From the NCBI GenBank assembly GCA_964493205.1, contig CAZBMJ010000006.1:1-64000 (forward strand): a DNA stretch of 64,000 bases, in the 5' to 3' direction. The notes beneath the pieces are model-generated. The model made no database searches. It was given only the letters and a program-made list of their open reading frames with translations, and had not been told where the DNA came from. The stretch's first letter is position 1; each line of letters starts with the position of its first letter. A program made the translations under genes and the position numbers. The stretch is from CAZBMJ01 sp964493205 (GTDB taxonomy: Bacteria > Myxococcota > UBA727 > JABDBI01). Shown here one piece after another: positions 37,585-45,789 of this stretch.

Positions 37585-38430
37585 ATGCCATCTTATTTAT
37601 TATATATTTTTGTAGCTATTTTTGGTGCCATGTTAGGTTCCTTCGCTGCGGTAATTATTTATCGTGCACCTTTGGGAATTTCTATTATTTGGCCACGATC
37701 TTTTTGTACAGCTTGCGAAAACAAGTTAAAACCTTGGCATAATATTCCTATTATTTCTTGGCTAGCATTAGGTGGAAAATGTGGATTTTGCAAAGCTAGT
37801 ATTGGGTTAAGAACTATTTTCATAGAAATTTTATTTGCATTGCTCGCCATAACTATACTCAGTAAATATGGACTAAATTTAGTATTTATAGATAAATTTA
37901 TATTTTGTTTTTTACTTATTTGTATTGCTTATATAGATATGGATTATTTTTTTATACCTGTTTTTTTATTAGTGTTATTAACGTTATTTGGTTTTTTTAG
38001 CATCAGCTTTTATCATTTTTATCCTCATTATTGGCATAGCTTAACTGTTAATTGGCAATTTTTGCCTGACATTATGCAAAATAAAAATTTTTGTATCATA
38101 GACCATATACTTGCAGCTTTACTAGGTGGAGCTTTTTTTTCTTTATTAAATATTTTTGCTACTATGTTATTGCGGAAAACTGGCCGATTATCTAGCAAAC
38201 AATGGGCTATGGGCTGGGGAGATCCTTGGTTAGTATTTGCCATTGGTTTATTTGTGGGTCTTAAAGCTTTAGTGTTAGTGGTTTTTTTAGGATCTTTTTT
38301 GGGTTCTATTGTAGGTATTTTACAAAAGTTCTTTGCAAAAAAGATTGAACTTGATGAGGATATTGCTATAAACTCTTTGCCCTATGGACCCTTTTTGGCT
38401 ATAGCTGCAATATTTATTTATTTAGGATAA
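37585..38430 (+). CDS. Prepilin peptidase / N-methyltransferase (type IV leader peptidase)
   Basis: This inner-membrane aspartyl protease cleaves and methylates type IV prepilin-like proteins. It shows the N-terminal GSFAAVIIYR, the zinc-type double Cys pair C41-x2-C44 and C66-x2-C69 (CTAC, CGFC) with NIPIISWL between them, the first catalytic Asp in YIDMDYFFIP and the second in MGWGDPWL. I prefer the ATG at 37585, because the GTG at 37558 lies inside a repeat hairpin. No pilin or pilus assembly genes are in the window. It is followed by efp after six bases. Confidence 0.9.
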   Translation: MPSYLLYIFVAIFGAMLGSFAAVIIYRAPLGISIIWPRSFCTACENKLKPWHNIPIISWLALGGKCGFCKASIGLRTIFIEILFALLAITILSKYGLNLVFIDKFIFCFLLICIAYIDMDYFFIPVFLLVLLTLFGFFSISFYHFYPHYWHSLTVNWQFLPDIMQNKNFCIIDHILAALLGGAFFSLLNIFATMLLRKTGRLSSKQWAMGWGDPWLVFAIGLFVGLKALVLVVFLGSFLGSIVGILQKFFAKKIELDEDIAINSLPYGPFLAIAAIFIYLG

Positions 38431-38436
38431 AAACAT

Positions 38437-38997
38437 ATGCATTCAACAAGCGATTTTAAAAAAGGTTTAGCCATTTTATATCAAGGAGAACCTTGTGAAA
38501 TTCTAGATTGCCAGCATCATAAACCTGGAAAAGGCGCAGCTGTTGTAAGAACTAGACTTCGAAATTTAATTACAGGCATATCTTCAGACCCAACGTTTCG
38601 TTCTGGAGAAAAATTTGGTGTACCTGATTTAGAAGAAAGAAATGCTCAATTTTTATACGAAAGTGAAAACGAATACCACTTTATGGATCCCGCTTCTTTT
38701 GAGCAGTTTAGTGTTAATGCGCAAACCATTGGTGATAATAAAAATTTTATGTACGAAAACATGGAAGTAGCTTTGTTATTTTATCAAGGAAAAGCTATTT
38801 CTATCAAGGTACCAAATCATGTTGTCTTGGTTGTAGTTGAGTGTGACCCAGCTGTAAGAGGTGATACCGTAAGTGGTGCCACTAAACCTGCTAAACTCTC
38901 TACTGGCTACAGTTGCCAAGTTCCTTTATTCGTTAATGCCAATGATAAGGTTCGTATAGATACCAGAACAGGCGAGTACTTAGAAAGAGCCAATTAG
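38437..38997 (+). CDS. efp: Elongation factor P
   Basis: EF-P rescues ribosomes stalled at consecutive prolines. The 186-residue, three-domain protein has the domain I loop HKPGKGAAVVRTR with Lys32 at the modifiable tip, the standard lysine for EpmA-type beta-lysylation. No epmA or epmB is seen here. Domain III ends with VRIDTRTGEYLERAN. It starts six bases after the prepilin peptidase stop, so the two are probably co-transcribed. Confidence 0.95.
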   Translation: MHSTSDFKKGLAILYQGEPCEILDCQHHKPGKGAAVVRTRLRNLITGISSDPTFRSGEKFGVPDLEERNAQFLYESENEYHFMDPASFEQFSVNAQTIGDNKNFMYENMEVALLFYQGKAISIKVPNHVVLVVVECDPAVRGDTVSGATKPAKLSTGYSCQVPLFVNANDKVRIDTRTGEYLERAN

Positions 38998-38998
38998 C

Positions 38999-39199
38999 TT
39001 ATAAATCTATAACAATTACCGTACTTGTTGCAGCTTCTTCTCTAAATTTATCTTGAGGCTGCCACTGTATTGGCATTTCCTGATCATAATAGTTGCTTAG
39101 TGGTAGTTGATGCTCTTGAGTTTTTTTACTAAGCTCATGTATGATAAATGGCTCTGGTAGCGCATCTTTAAGGCTCTTTAATGGGCGTCTTTGTTTCAT
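38999..39199 (-). CDS. Small hypothetical protein
   Basis: This 66-residue polar protein has no signal or membrane segment. It is rich in Lys, Glu and Gln and ends in a hydrophobic STVIVIDL strand. GTGAGG stands eight bases before the ATG, which supports translation. It is convergent with efp (one base apart). No family is recognised. The hydrophobic end might serve as a degradation or targeting tail, which is speculation. Confidence 0.5.
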   Translation of the reverse strand: MKQRRPLKSLKDALPEPFIIHELSKKTQEHQLPLSNYYDQEMPIQWQPQDKFREEAATSTVIVIDL

Positions 39200-39281
39200 A
39201 AAAACCTCACCATAGGGATCTTAGGGTATATGTAACAATATTGCTAAAGATAGCAAGTTGATTCATTTAACTACATAAAAT

Positions 39282-40190
39282 TTAATATTTTTCTTGCGGA
39301 CCTAAATGGCACAGACCTTTATTTTTAAAAAGATCTACTTGTTTTTGCCTATCTTGATAACGTTTTTTTTGCTCACTATTGGTCTGATTAAAGCATTTTT
39401 CACAACTAACGCCTTCTTCATAGCTACTTAAGGCTTTATCTTGTGGGGTTAGTGGATAACGACAGGCAAAGCATAATTCAAAATCGCCCTTTTGCAAGTT
39501 TTTATTAACCGTAACACGCTGATCAAAAACAAAGCATTCACCTTGCCACAAATCACTTTTGCCTTTGGTATCTTCTAAATATTGCAAAACACCGCCCTTT
39601 AAATGATATACCTCATCAAAACCAGCCATTTTCATAAAAGAACTGGCTACCTCGCAACGAATGCCACCGGTACAGCTCATGGCTATTTTTTTATGTTTTT
39701 TAGGATCAAGATTATTTTTTACAAACTGAGCAAATTCACTAAAAGTTCTAGTTTTTGGGTCAATGGCATTTACAAATTTACCAATGGCCACTTCATAGTC
39801 GTTTCTAACGTCTATTACTGTTACATCGCCTTGTAATAATAATTTATCCCAATCTTGTGCATTGACATAGCTACCGACTATGTTTTGTGGCTGACATAAT
39901 TTAGATCCTATATTGAGGATTTCTTTTTTTATTTTAACTTTTAATCGATAAAAAGGATTTTTGTCATAAAAAGATTCTTTGTATTCTAAATAATCAAATT
40001 TTTCATACAAAAATTTTTTAAGACAATCTATGGCTTCTCTTGAGCCACTTACTGTCGCGTTAATGCCCTCTTTAGCCACAAGAATAGTGCCTAGTATTTT
40101 TTTTTCTTTGGTTAAATCTAATAACTTTTTTTGTAAATCAACAACGTCATTAATATTAATAAATCGATAAAAAGCGGCTACTACTATCAT
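39282..40190 (-). CDS. trhO: tRNA uridine(34) hydroxylase TrhO (rhodanese, UPF0176/YceA)
   Basis: TrhO makes 5-hydroxyuridine at the wobble position of certain tRNAs using oxygen. The 302-residue product begins with an acylphosphatase-like domain (VAAFYRFININD, TILVAKEGINATVSG), then a rhodanese domain with VIDVRNDYEVAIGKF and active loop SCTGGIRCE, and ends with a Cys-rich section (CFACRYPL, CEKC). This matches the usual length and order. It is ten bases downstream of the epimerase-like gene on the same strand. Confidence 0.93.
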   Translation of the reverse strand: MIVVAAFYRFININDVVDLQKKLLDLTKEKKILGTILVAKEGINATVSGSREAIDCLKKFLYEKFDYLEYKESFYDKNPFYRLKVKIKKEILNIGSKLCQPQNIVGSYVNAQDWDKLLLQGDVTVIDVRNDYEVAIGKFVNAIDPKTRTFSEFAQFVKNNLDPKKHKKIAMSCTGGIRCEVASSFMKMAGFDEVYHLKGGVLQYLEDTKGKSDLWQGECFVFDQRVTVNKNLQKGDFELCFACRYPLTPQDKALSSYEEGVSCEKCFNQTNSEQKKRYQDRQKQVDLFKNKGLCHLGPQEKY

Positions 40191-40200
40191 AAATGCACTC

Positions 40201-41097
40201 TTAATAAATTTTTTTCAAGTAACTTTCAGGGCTATCATAATCAAATATAAAGCCATTATCAATAAGCTTTTGTGGATAAACGCGTTGAGAAGATAAAAAC
40301 ATTTCACTCATGCCACCAAAGAGTTTTATGGCAAACTTAGGAATAGATAGCAGCAATTTTTTATGTAAACACTTAGCTAGAATTTCGCTAAATTCTTGAT
40401 TTTGAAGGGGTTTTTTACAAACAAAGTTTATAGGGCCGTCAATACTATTATTTTCTAAAATAAATATAAAAGCTTTCGTTAAATCATCTATACTTATAAA
40501 GCTCATATATTGTTTTCCATCGCCCAAAACTGCCCCTAAGTTTAGCTTAAATAAAGGAATAAGCTTTTTTAAAAGTCCATTGTGTTCATTAAGCACCAAA
40601 CCAATTCGAGTATTTATTGTTCTAATGCCGCATTCTTTCACTTCGCTGGTAGCATTTTCCCAATCTATACATAGATCAGCTAAAAAACCTTTTCCAACAC
40701 TTGAATCTTCTTTAAGTTCTTCCTCGCCTCTATTTCCATAAATACCAATAGCACTAGCAGTTATGAAGCATTTTGCAGAATTGTTTGGCAAATCGGCCAA
40801 AGCTTTAGCTATTAACAAAGTGGATCTAATACGTGAATCCCTTAATTTTTTTTTAAAATCACTGCTCCAAAAATTATTAAAAAGATTTTCACCCGCCAAA
40901 TGTATAACCCCATAACATTGAGCAAGTTTTTCATGCTCAATTAAATTTTTTTCATAATCATAAAAAATTTCTTTGGGGTTATTTTTTTGCACTCTAACTA
41001 AAGGCCAGACCTCATAATTATTTTTCATGAGTAATAAATTCAAGTTTTTGCCAATAAATCCGTTAGCTCCTGAAAGAGCAATAATCTTTTTATTCAT
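40201..41097 (-). CDS. TIGR01777-type NAD(P)-dependent epimerase family protein
   Basis: This short-chain dehydrogenase-like protein (299 residues from the chosen start) has the Rossmann motif SGANGFIG, VIHLAGENL, WSSDFKKKLRDSRI and SAIGIYG (family equivalent of the YxxxK region), with a C-terminal DUF1731-like end. Members include YfcH and plant SulA-like proteins; the reaction is unknown. GAGG lies five bases before the ATG at 41097, which decides the start. Only 31 bases separate it from the divergent TPR-like gene, so their promoters must overlap. Confidence 0.88.
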   Translation of the reverse strand: MNKKIIALSGANGFIGKNLNLLLMKNNYEVWPLVRVQKNNPKEIFYDYEKNLIEHEKLAQCYGVIHLAGENLFNNFWSSDFKKKLRDSRIRSTLLIAKALADLPNNSAKCFITASAIGIYGNRGEEELKEDSSVGKGFLADLCIDWENATSEVKECGIRTINTRIGLVLNEHNGLLKKLIPLFKLNLGAVLGDGKQYMSFISIDDLTKAFIFILENNSIDGPINFVCKKPLQNQEFSEILAKCLHKKLLLSIPKFAIKLFGGMSEMFLSSQRVYPQKLIDNGFIFDYDSPESYLKKIY

Positions 41098-41128
41098 TTT
41101 TTCCTCTATTAACGATATAATAATATTC

Positions 41129-41848
41129 ATGAATTATAAAAAGATCATTATTATTTTTTTCTGTTATTTCTACAGCTTTTTATTACTAGGCATGCCAGTG
41201 CAACAAGCCAAGGAAATACTTGCTTATAGTAAATCAAAATTTGATAATGGCCATTATACACAGGCATTAAAAAAACTTAATCTTTTAGATATAAGAAAAG
41301 ATTTGGATAACTATGATGATATTAAAAAGGCTTATGAAATAATTATTATTAGTTATTGGCAAACCCATCAAATAGATAAAAGCAAACAGGCCATAAAAGA
41401 TCTTTTACTAATGGATGAAAAAGCTCATCTAGAAGAATTCACTACCCCACCTGCACTTCTAGATATATTTAAAGAAGAACAAAAGAAAATAACTGAAAAA
41501 AAAGTGGCCATACATAATCAGCTTCCTTTATCGCCCGCCAATACTTTAAAAGAATCCTTAAATTTACCGACTATGTTTCTGCCACTGGGTGCTAATCAAT
41601 ATTCTTTAAAACAAAATAATAAAGCATTGACTTCCTTAATTTTACAATCTTCTTTTTTGGGTATAAATATTGGAGCATTTTGGTGGAAACAAAGCTACAT
41701 AAATAAATTTAGTCATAAGGATTTAAAAAAAAATGAATATAAACAATCTGTTAATACTACACAAATTATACAGTTTAGCGCTTTAGCAGCATTCTTATTA
41801 ACCTACGGTATATCTGTGGGGGATGCTTTGGTTCAATATTATAATTAG
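41129..41848 (+). CDS. Exported TPR-like protein upstream of the sigma-54 activator
   Basis: This 239-residue protein has a signal peptide (IIIIFFCYFYSFLLLG), helical pairs resembling tetratricopeptide repeats (AKEILAYSKSKFDNGHYTQA), and two hydrophobic segments at about 170-190 and 205-225. The start is the ATG at 41129; the open frame extends upstream only over the opposite-strand gene. It lies ten bases before the sigma-54 activator gene and likely shares its transcript. Its periplasmic or membrane-bound helical domain could feed a signal to that regulator, an inference from position. Confidence 0.7.
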   Translation: MNYKKIIIIFFCYFYSFLLLGMPVQQAKEILAYSKSKFDNGHYTQALKKLNLLDIRKDLDNYDDIKKAYEIIIISYWQTHQIDKSKQAIKDLLLMDEKAHLEEFTTPPALLDIFKEEQKKITEKKVAIHNQLPLSPANTLKESLNLPTMFLPLGANQYSLKQNNKALTSLILQSSFLGINIGAFWWKQSYINKFSHKDLKKNEYKQSVNTTQIIQFSALAAFLLTYGISVGDALVQYYN

Positions 41849-41857
41849 AGGTAAATA

Positions 41858-43603
41858 ATGTCTGTAATTAATATGATAGATGAACACTCAAATATAACGT
41901 CTTTTGAATTATTTAAAAGACTCACTACTATTGGTTCTAGTAAAGATGCAGACATAAAAATTTTATCCCTGCCACCTATTGCAGCTTATATTAGCCAATC
42001 ACAAGATAATTTTGTTTTGGTCTGTGAAGATAGAAATTTAAATATTATTCATAATTCTAAACCTGTTAAAAAACTTAATTTGCTTGATCAGGAAACATTT
42101 TTTATCTCTGACAAAAAATTTACTTTTATTAAAAATAATAATTATAAAGTTCCCCAAAAAGACCTAGATAGTACGTTGGTAATTGCTCATCAAAAGCTTT
42201 TGCAATTTTCCCTAAAAATTGCTCATGAAAAAAACATTGATAATTTATTAAATACTCTTCTTACTGAAATTACCAGCCTAACTAACGCTGAACACGGATT
42301 TTTAGTGTTATTAGAAAATAATAAACCAGTAATAAAAGTACAAAAAAATACTTCTACTATAAATTTAATAAGTGATTCTATTGTTAAAAAAGTTATTGAT
42401 AAAAAAGAAGCAGTTATTATTAGCAATGCCTTAGATGATCAAGAGTTTAATTCATCTATGTCTGTTATTAATTACCGGTTAACTTCCGTGATGTGTGTTC
42501 CTTTAATCTATCAAGGTGAAGCATTTGGTGCTATTTATGTGGGCAATAATTCTTTTATAAATGCTTTTAATCAACAAAGTTTAAATATTATGACTATTTA
42601 TTCTAGTCAAGCATCTTTGTTACTGCAAAATGCCCTACACATAGAATCGTTAAAAGAATATAATAATTCGTTGGAAGAAAAATTAAATTTAGTTAAATTT
42701 GGAGGTATGATCGGCTCTTGTGAAAATATGCAATCAGTCTTTTTACAAGTAGAAAAAGTAGCCACTAGTGACCTCTCTGTCATGATAGTGGGTGAAGAAG
42801 GCTGCGGTAAAGAGCTTTTAGCCAGAGAAATTCATGCTCGTTCTTTAAGGAAAAACGGGCCTTTTATTGCTTTAAATTGCGCAAGCATACCCAAAGAACT
42901 ACTAGAAGGAGAGCTCTTTGGCTACGTGAGAGGCGCCTTTAGTGGCGCCTTGCAAACACGCAATGGCAAATTTCAGCAAGCTTTAAACGGAACCTTATTT
43001 TTAGAACAAATTAACCATATAGAGCCTCATTTACAAATAAAAATGCTAGATATGCTGCAAAAGCAACAAGTAACGCGTTTGGGTGATAGTAAAAGCGATA
43101 GTATAAATATTCGCCTTATTTGCTCTGTCACTAAAAAATTAAGTATTAGGCAAGATTTATACGACTTATTAAGTATGGTAGAGATTAAAGTTCCATCTCT
43201 AAAAGATAGAGGTAACGATGTTTTAGTAATGGCTAACTTTTTTCTACAAAAATATGCTAGTCTTTATGGCAAAGAAAGAGTTTGTTTTGATGAAGATTCT
43301 CGAAATATTTTGCTTAATTATGATTGGCCTGGAAATGTTAGAGAGCTTGAAAACAAAATTCGTAAAGCTTTGGTCATGTGTGATGGAAAAATAATTACAC
43401 CCAAAGATTTAGAAATATGCTTAGATAAAAACTTGATTAGTATTTCTCTAACCGATGCCATCGAAAGATTTAAAGTTAAATATATCAACGATTCTTTAGA
43501 AAGAAATGCTGGCAATAGAACAAAAACAGCTCAAGAGCTTGGCGTTGACCCTCGAACTATTTTTAGACATTTAGAAAGTTTAAAAAAATCTGGGGAAGCT
43601 TAA
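41858..43603 (+). CDS. FHA/GAF-type sigma-54-dependent transcription activator
   Basis: The 581 residues comprise an FHA-like fold (about 15-95), a GAF domain (about 110-265), an AAA+ sigma-54 interaction domain (about 285-520) and a Fis-type helix-turn-helix (NRTKTAQELGVDPRTIFRHL). Walker A is GEEGCGKE at 312-319. The loop that contacts sigma-54 is GAFSGA at 359-364 (usually GAFTGA). Walker B is GTLFLEQI at 378-385, where nearly all members have LDEI; the usual Asp-Glu pair is Glu-Gln (383-384). This could slow or abolish ATP hydrolysis. AGAGG precedes the ATG. Two lipoprotein genes follow directly. Confidence 0.9.
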   Translation: MSVINMIDEHSNITSFELFKRLTTIGSSKDADIKILSLPPIAAYISQSQDNFVLVCEDRNLNIIHNSKPVKKLNLLDQETFFISDKKFTFIKNNNYKVPQKDLDSTLVIAHQKLLQFSLKIAHEKNIDNLLNTLLTEITSLTNAEHGFLVLLENNKPVIKVQKNTSTINLISDSIVKKVIDKKEAVIISNALDDQEFNSSMSVINYRLTSVMCVPLIYQGEAFGAIYVGNNSFINAFNQQSLNIMTIYSSQASLLLQNALHIESLKEYNNSLEEKLNLVKFGGMIGSCENMQSVFLQVEKVATSDLSVMIVGEEGCGKELLAREIHARSLRKNGPFIALNCASIPKELLEGELFGYVRGAFSGALQTRNGKFQQALNGTLFLEQINHIEPHLQIKMLDMLQKQQVTRLGDSKSDSINIRLICSVTKKLSIRQDLYDLLSMVEIKVPSLKDRGNDVLVMANFFLQKYASLYGKERVCFDEDSRNILLNYDWPGNVRELENKIRKALVMCDGKIITPKDLEICLDKNLISISLTDAIERFKVKYINDSLERNAGNRTKTAQELGVDPRTIFRHLESLKKSGEA

Positions 43604-43605
43604 TT

Positions 43606-44139
43606 GTGCGAACTTATATTTGCTTAATTATATGTCAGTTATTTATTATTTCTTGTGTTGATTACGTAAATTTATCTAAAAAAAAGTCTCTTGATGAACC
43701 TAATTTTGCACCTAAAATAGAAACAAAATATTTAAGTCCCCACCCTTCTAATATGATGCCAGAAGTTTTTATTGGTCATAATTGTCCTGGACAAACTTTT
43801 AAAATACCCCCCATAAGCGATAAAGACTTATTAGATGATTTACATTATTTATGGTTTTTTGATAACCGATTAGCCATGCCAGAAGCAAGCATAAAAGCAG
43901 AGGCTAAAGATAAATCGATTATTATTTTTAATATAGATAAACAGTTTATTTTATCTCATTTTGGTTCAAAAGTACCTAACGATTTTTTTTTAAAACCGCA
44001 TCTATTAGAGTTTTTTGTATCTGACAGACCTTATAAAATACCCGAAAGTAAAATGATGGAAGATTATGCCAACAATGAAACCCAACATCAAGACTACACG
44101 TATTGGATCATTAACTTCAATAATGGTCCTTGTGGTTAG
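43606..44139 (+). CDS. Lipoprotein of unknown function
   Basis: The 177-residue protein starts at a GTG two bases after the activator stop and has a lipobox FIISC near residue 17, so it is probably a membrane-anchored lipoprotein. The mature part contains two Cys (NCPGQTF and GPCG near the end) and a WFFDNRLAMP segment. It is unrecognised. Its last 74 bases overlap the next gene in another frame. It is part of the TPR/activator/lipoprotein operon. Confidence 0.7.
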   Translation: MRTYICLIICQLFIISCVDYVNLSKKKSLDEPNFAPKIETKYLSPHPSNMMPEVFIGHNCPGQTFKIPPISDKDLLDDLHYLWFFDNRLAMPEASIKAEAKDKSIIIFNIDKQFILSHFGSKVPNDFFLKPHLLEFFVSDRPYKIPESKMMEDYANNETQHQDYTYWIINFNNGPCG

Positions 44140-45673
44140 TTTTTTAACAATAACAACAATAACAACAACATCTTCTTGCAGCAATAATAGATCATTATTG
44201 TTTGATAATAATCAAGAAGTTTTAAATAAAAAAGTCTGGCAAGATTTTCTTGATTCTAGTGTACATTTAGAAATAGAAAAAAAAGATTTACCAACACAAA
44301 TTTTCTTTGATTTACCTATAAAAAAAATTCATGGCAACTCATTAATACTACATGAAGTTATAAGTGTTGTTGGCCAAGCAAGCGACTTTGACGAGTACAT
44401 AAAATTAGATCAAGAGAATAACGATGATTTTGATGTAAATCTTTTTTCTAATATTATAGCTACCCCCTTAATTAACGATGCAGGACTTAATGTTCCAAAA
44501 ATGTATAATCAAAAAACCAGTCTTGATAATCATAAAATGTTTGAACTCTCTTTATTAAAAGATTTTTCTTATTTAATAGCCCTTAATCCTTATGGCAAAT
44601 ATGATAAAGCGCCGATTTATTTTTATGCATCAAACTTAAAAGCTGATTCATCTTTCAAATTTGTTAACGATAAAAATAGTAAAAATTTAACAAGTAAAAT
44701 TATAGGCTATGATTTGAATATTTTACATGAGCAAGAAACCAAAGTTTTTCTCTATCAAGGCTCACATCTCATTTCTTCCATTGCTCAAATAAACGCAGAT
44801 GGTTCTTTTAATCTTGAGCTTTCAAATCAGTTATCGTTTGCTAATCTCCCTATTTATTTACATATTATAATTCAAAGCAAAGATGGTTCTTATTCAAACC
44901 ATCTTAGTTATAAAATACCCTCTAAACTTAGCGACTTTAATCTAGACAGCATAGATTTAGGCAGCTTAAAAAAAACTTTTGATTTACAGATCAACCTTTT
45001 AAGCCAAAATAAATCGAGCGTGGGTGAAGCTTTGATTATTTTGAAAACTACTATAAATAACGTTGATTTATTTATTACTCTAAAAACTAACAGTGATTCA
45101 CAAGCAAACATACCGAAAATTTATGAAGGTATTTATGATGTTGATATAGTAACTTCATCAAACAGCACTTTTTCCTCATTAACAGCCAAAGCACAAGAAA
45201 TAAAACAAACAAAAGAACTAAATTTTGTTCTAAAATCTCGTTTAAATTTTAACGGTGTCATACTTGATGAAAAAAATAATCCGCTTGCCAATGCTCAAGT
45301 AGAACTTACACGAACAGATAACAACGAGCTCTCTGGGCTCTCTGCTTTTAAAATTAATGCTATAACCAATGAAAAAGGCTTAATTTATAGCAATGGCACT
45401 CTTTTATCTCTTGATGAAGGGCATTATTTAGCTCATATTAAACCACCTTTTGGTGATGGATTTGGCTCTACTTATTATAATTTTGAATTTCCAAAAAATA
45501 ATAATCTACAAATAAAACTGCCCAAAGCCATAGAACTTAAAAGCCAAATAGTATTAAGTGATAAAACACCTCTGGCACATGCTTTTGTGACTATTTATTC
45601 TAGGGATAAAGTTTTAGCCACATGTATGACAGATGATCAGGGAAGATTTATAGTGCCTTTAGTTGTTCCATAA
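44066..45673 (+). CDS. Lipoprotein with carboxypeptidase-regulatory-like (Ig-fold) domains
   Basis: The 535-residue protein has a hydrophobic leader and a Thr-rich lipobox-like TTTSSCSNN near residue 38. Two C-terminal modules look like carboxypeptidase regulatory or Cna-B-type folds: GVILDEKNNPLANAQVELTR with TNEKGL, and IVLSDKTPLAHAFVTIYSRD with TDDQGRFIVPL. These usually make cell-surface stalks. GGAAG lies before the ATG at 44066, supporting a start that overlaps the preceding lipoprotein gene by 74 bases. It is the last gene of the activator operon; a role at the cell surface is inferred. Confidence 0.75.
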   Translation: MPTMKPNIKTTRIGSLTSIMVLVVSFLTITTITTTSSCSNNRSLLFDNNQEVLNKKVWQDFLDSSVHLEIEKKDLPTQIFFDLPIKKIHGNSLILHEVISVVGQASDFDEYIKLDQENNDDFDVNLFSNIIATPLINDAGLNVPKMYNQKTSLDNHKMFELSLLKDFSYLIALNPYGKYDKAPIYFYASNLKADSSFKFVNDKNSKNLTSKIIGYDLNILHEQETKVFLYQGSHLISSIAQINADGSFNLELSNQLSFANLPIYLHIIIQSKDGSYSNHLSYKIPSKLSDFNLDSIDLGSLKKTFDLQINLLSQNKSSVGEALIILKTTINNVDLFITLKTNSDSQANIPKIYEGIYDVDIVTSSNSTFSSLTAKAQEIKQTKELNFVLKSRLNFNGVILDEKNNPLANAQVELTRTDNNELSGLSAFKINAITNEKGLIYSNGTLLSLDEGHYLAHIKPPFGDGFGSTYYNFEFPKNNNLQIKLPKAIELKSQIVLSDKTPLAHAFVTIYSRDKVLATCMTDDQGRFIVPLVVP

Positions 45674-45789
45674 TAATTCCTAGGATGTTAAGTACGTTAG
45701 ACATGTATTTTTGAGCGTACTTGCCATAAGATTGTTTGTAACTATACTAAGTAAGTAAGAATATTTTGAAAATTTATTGGAGGTTTTAG

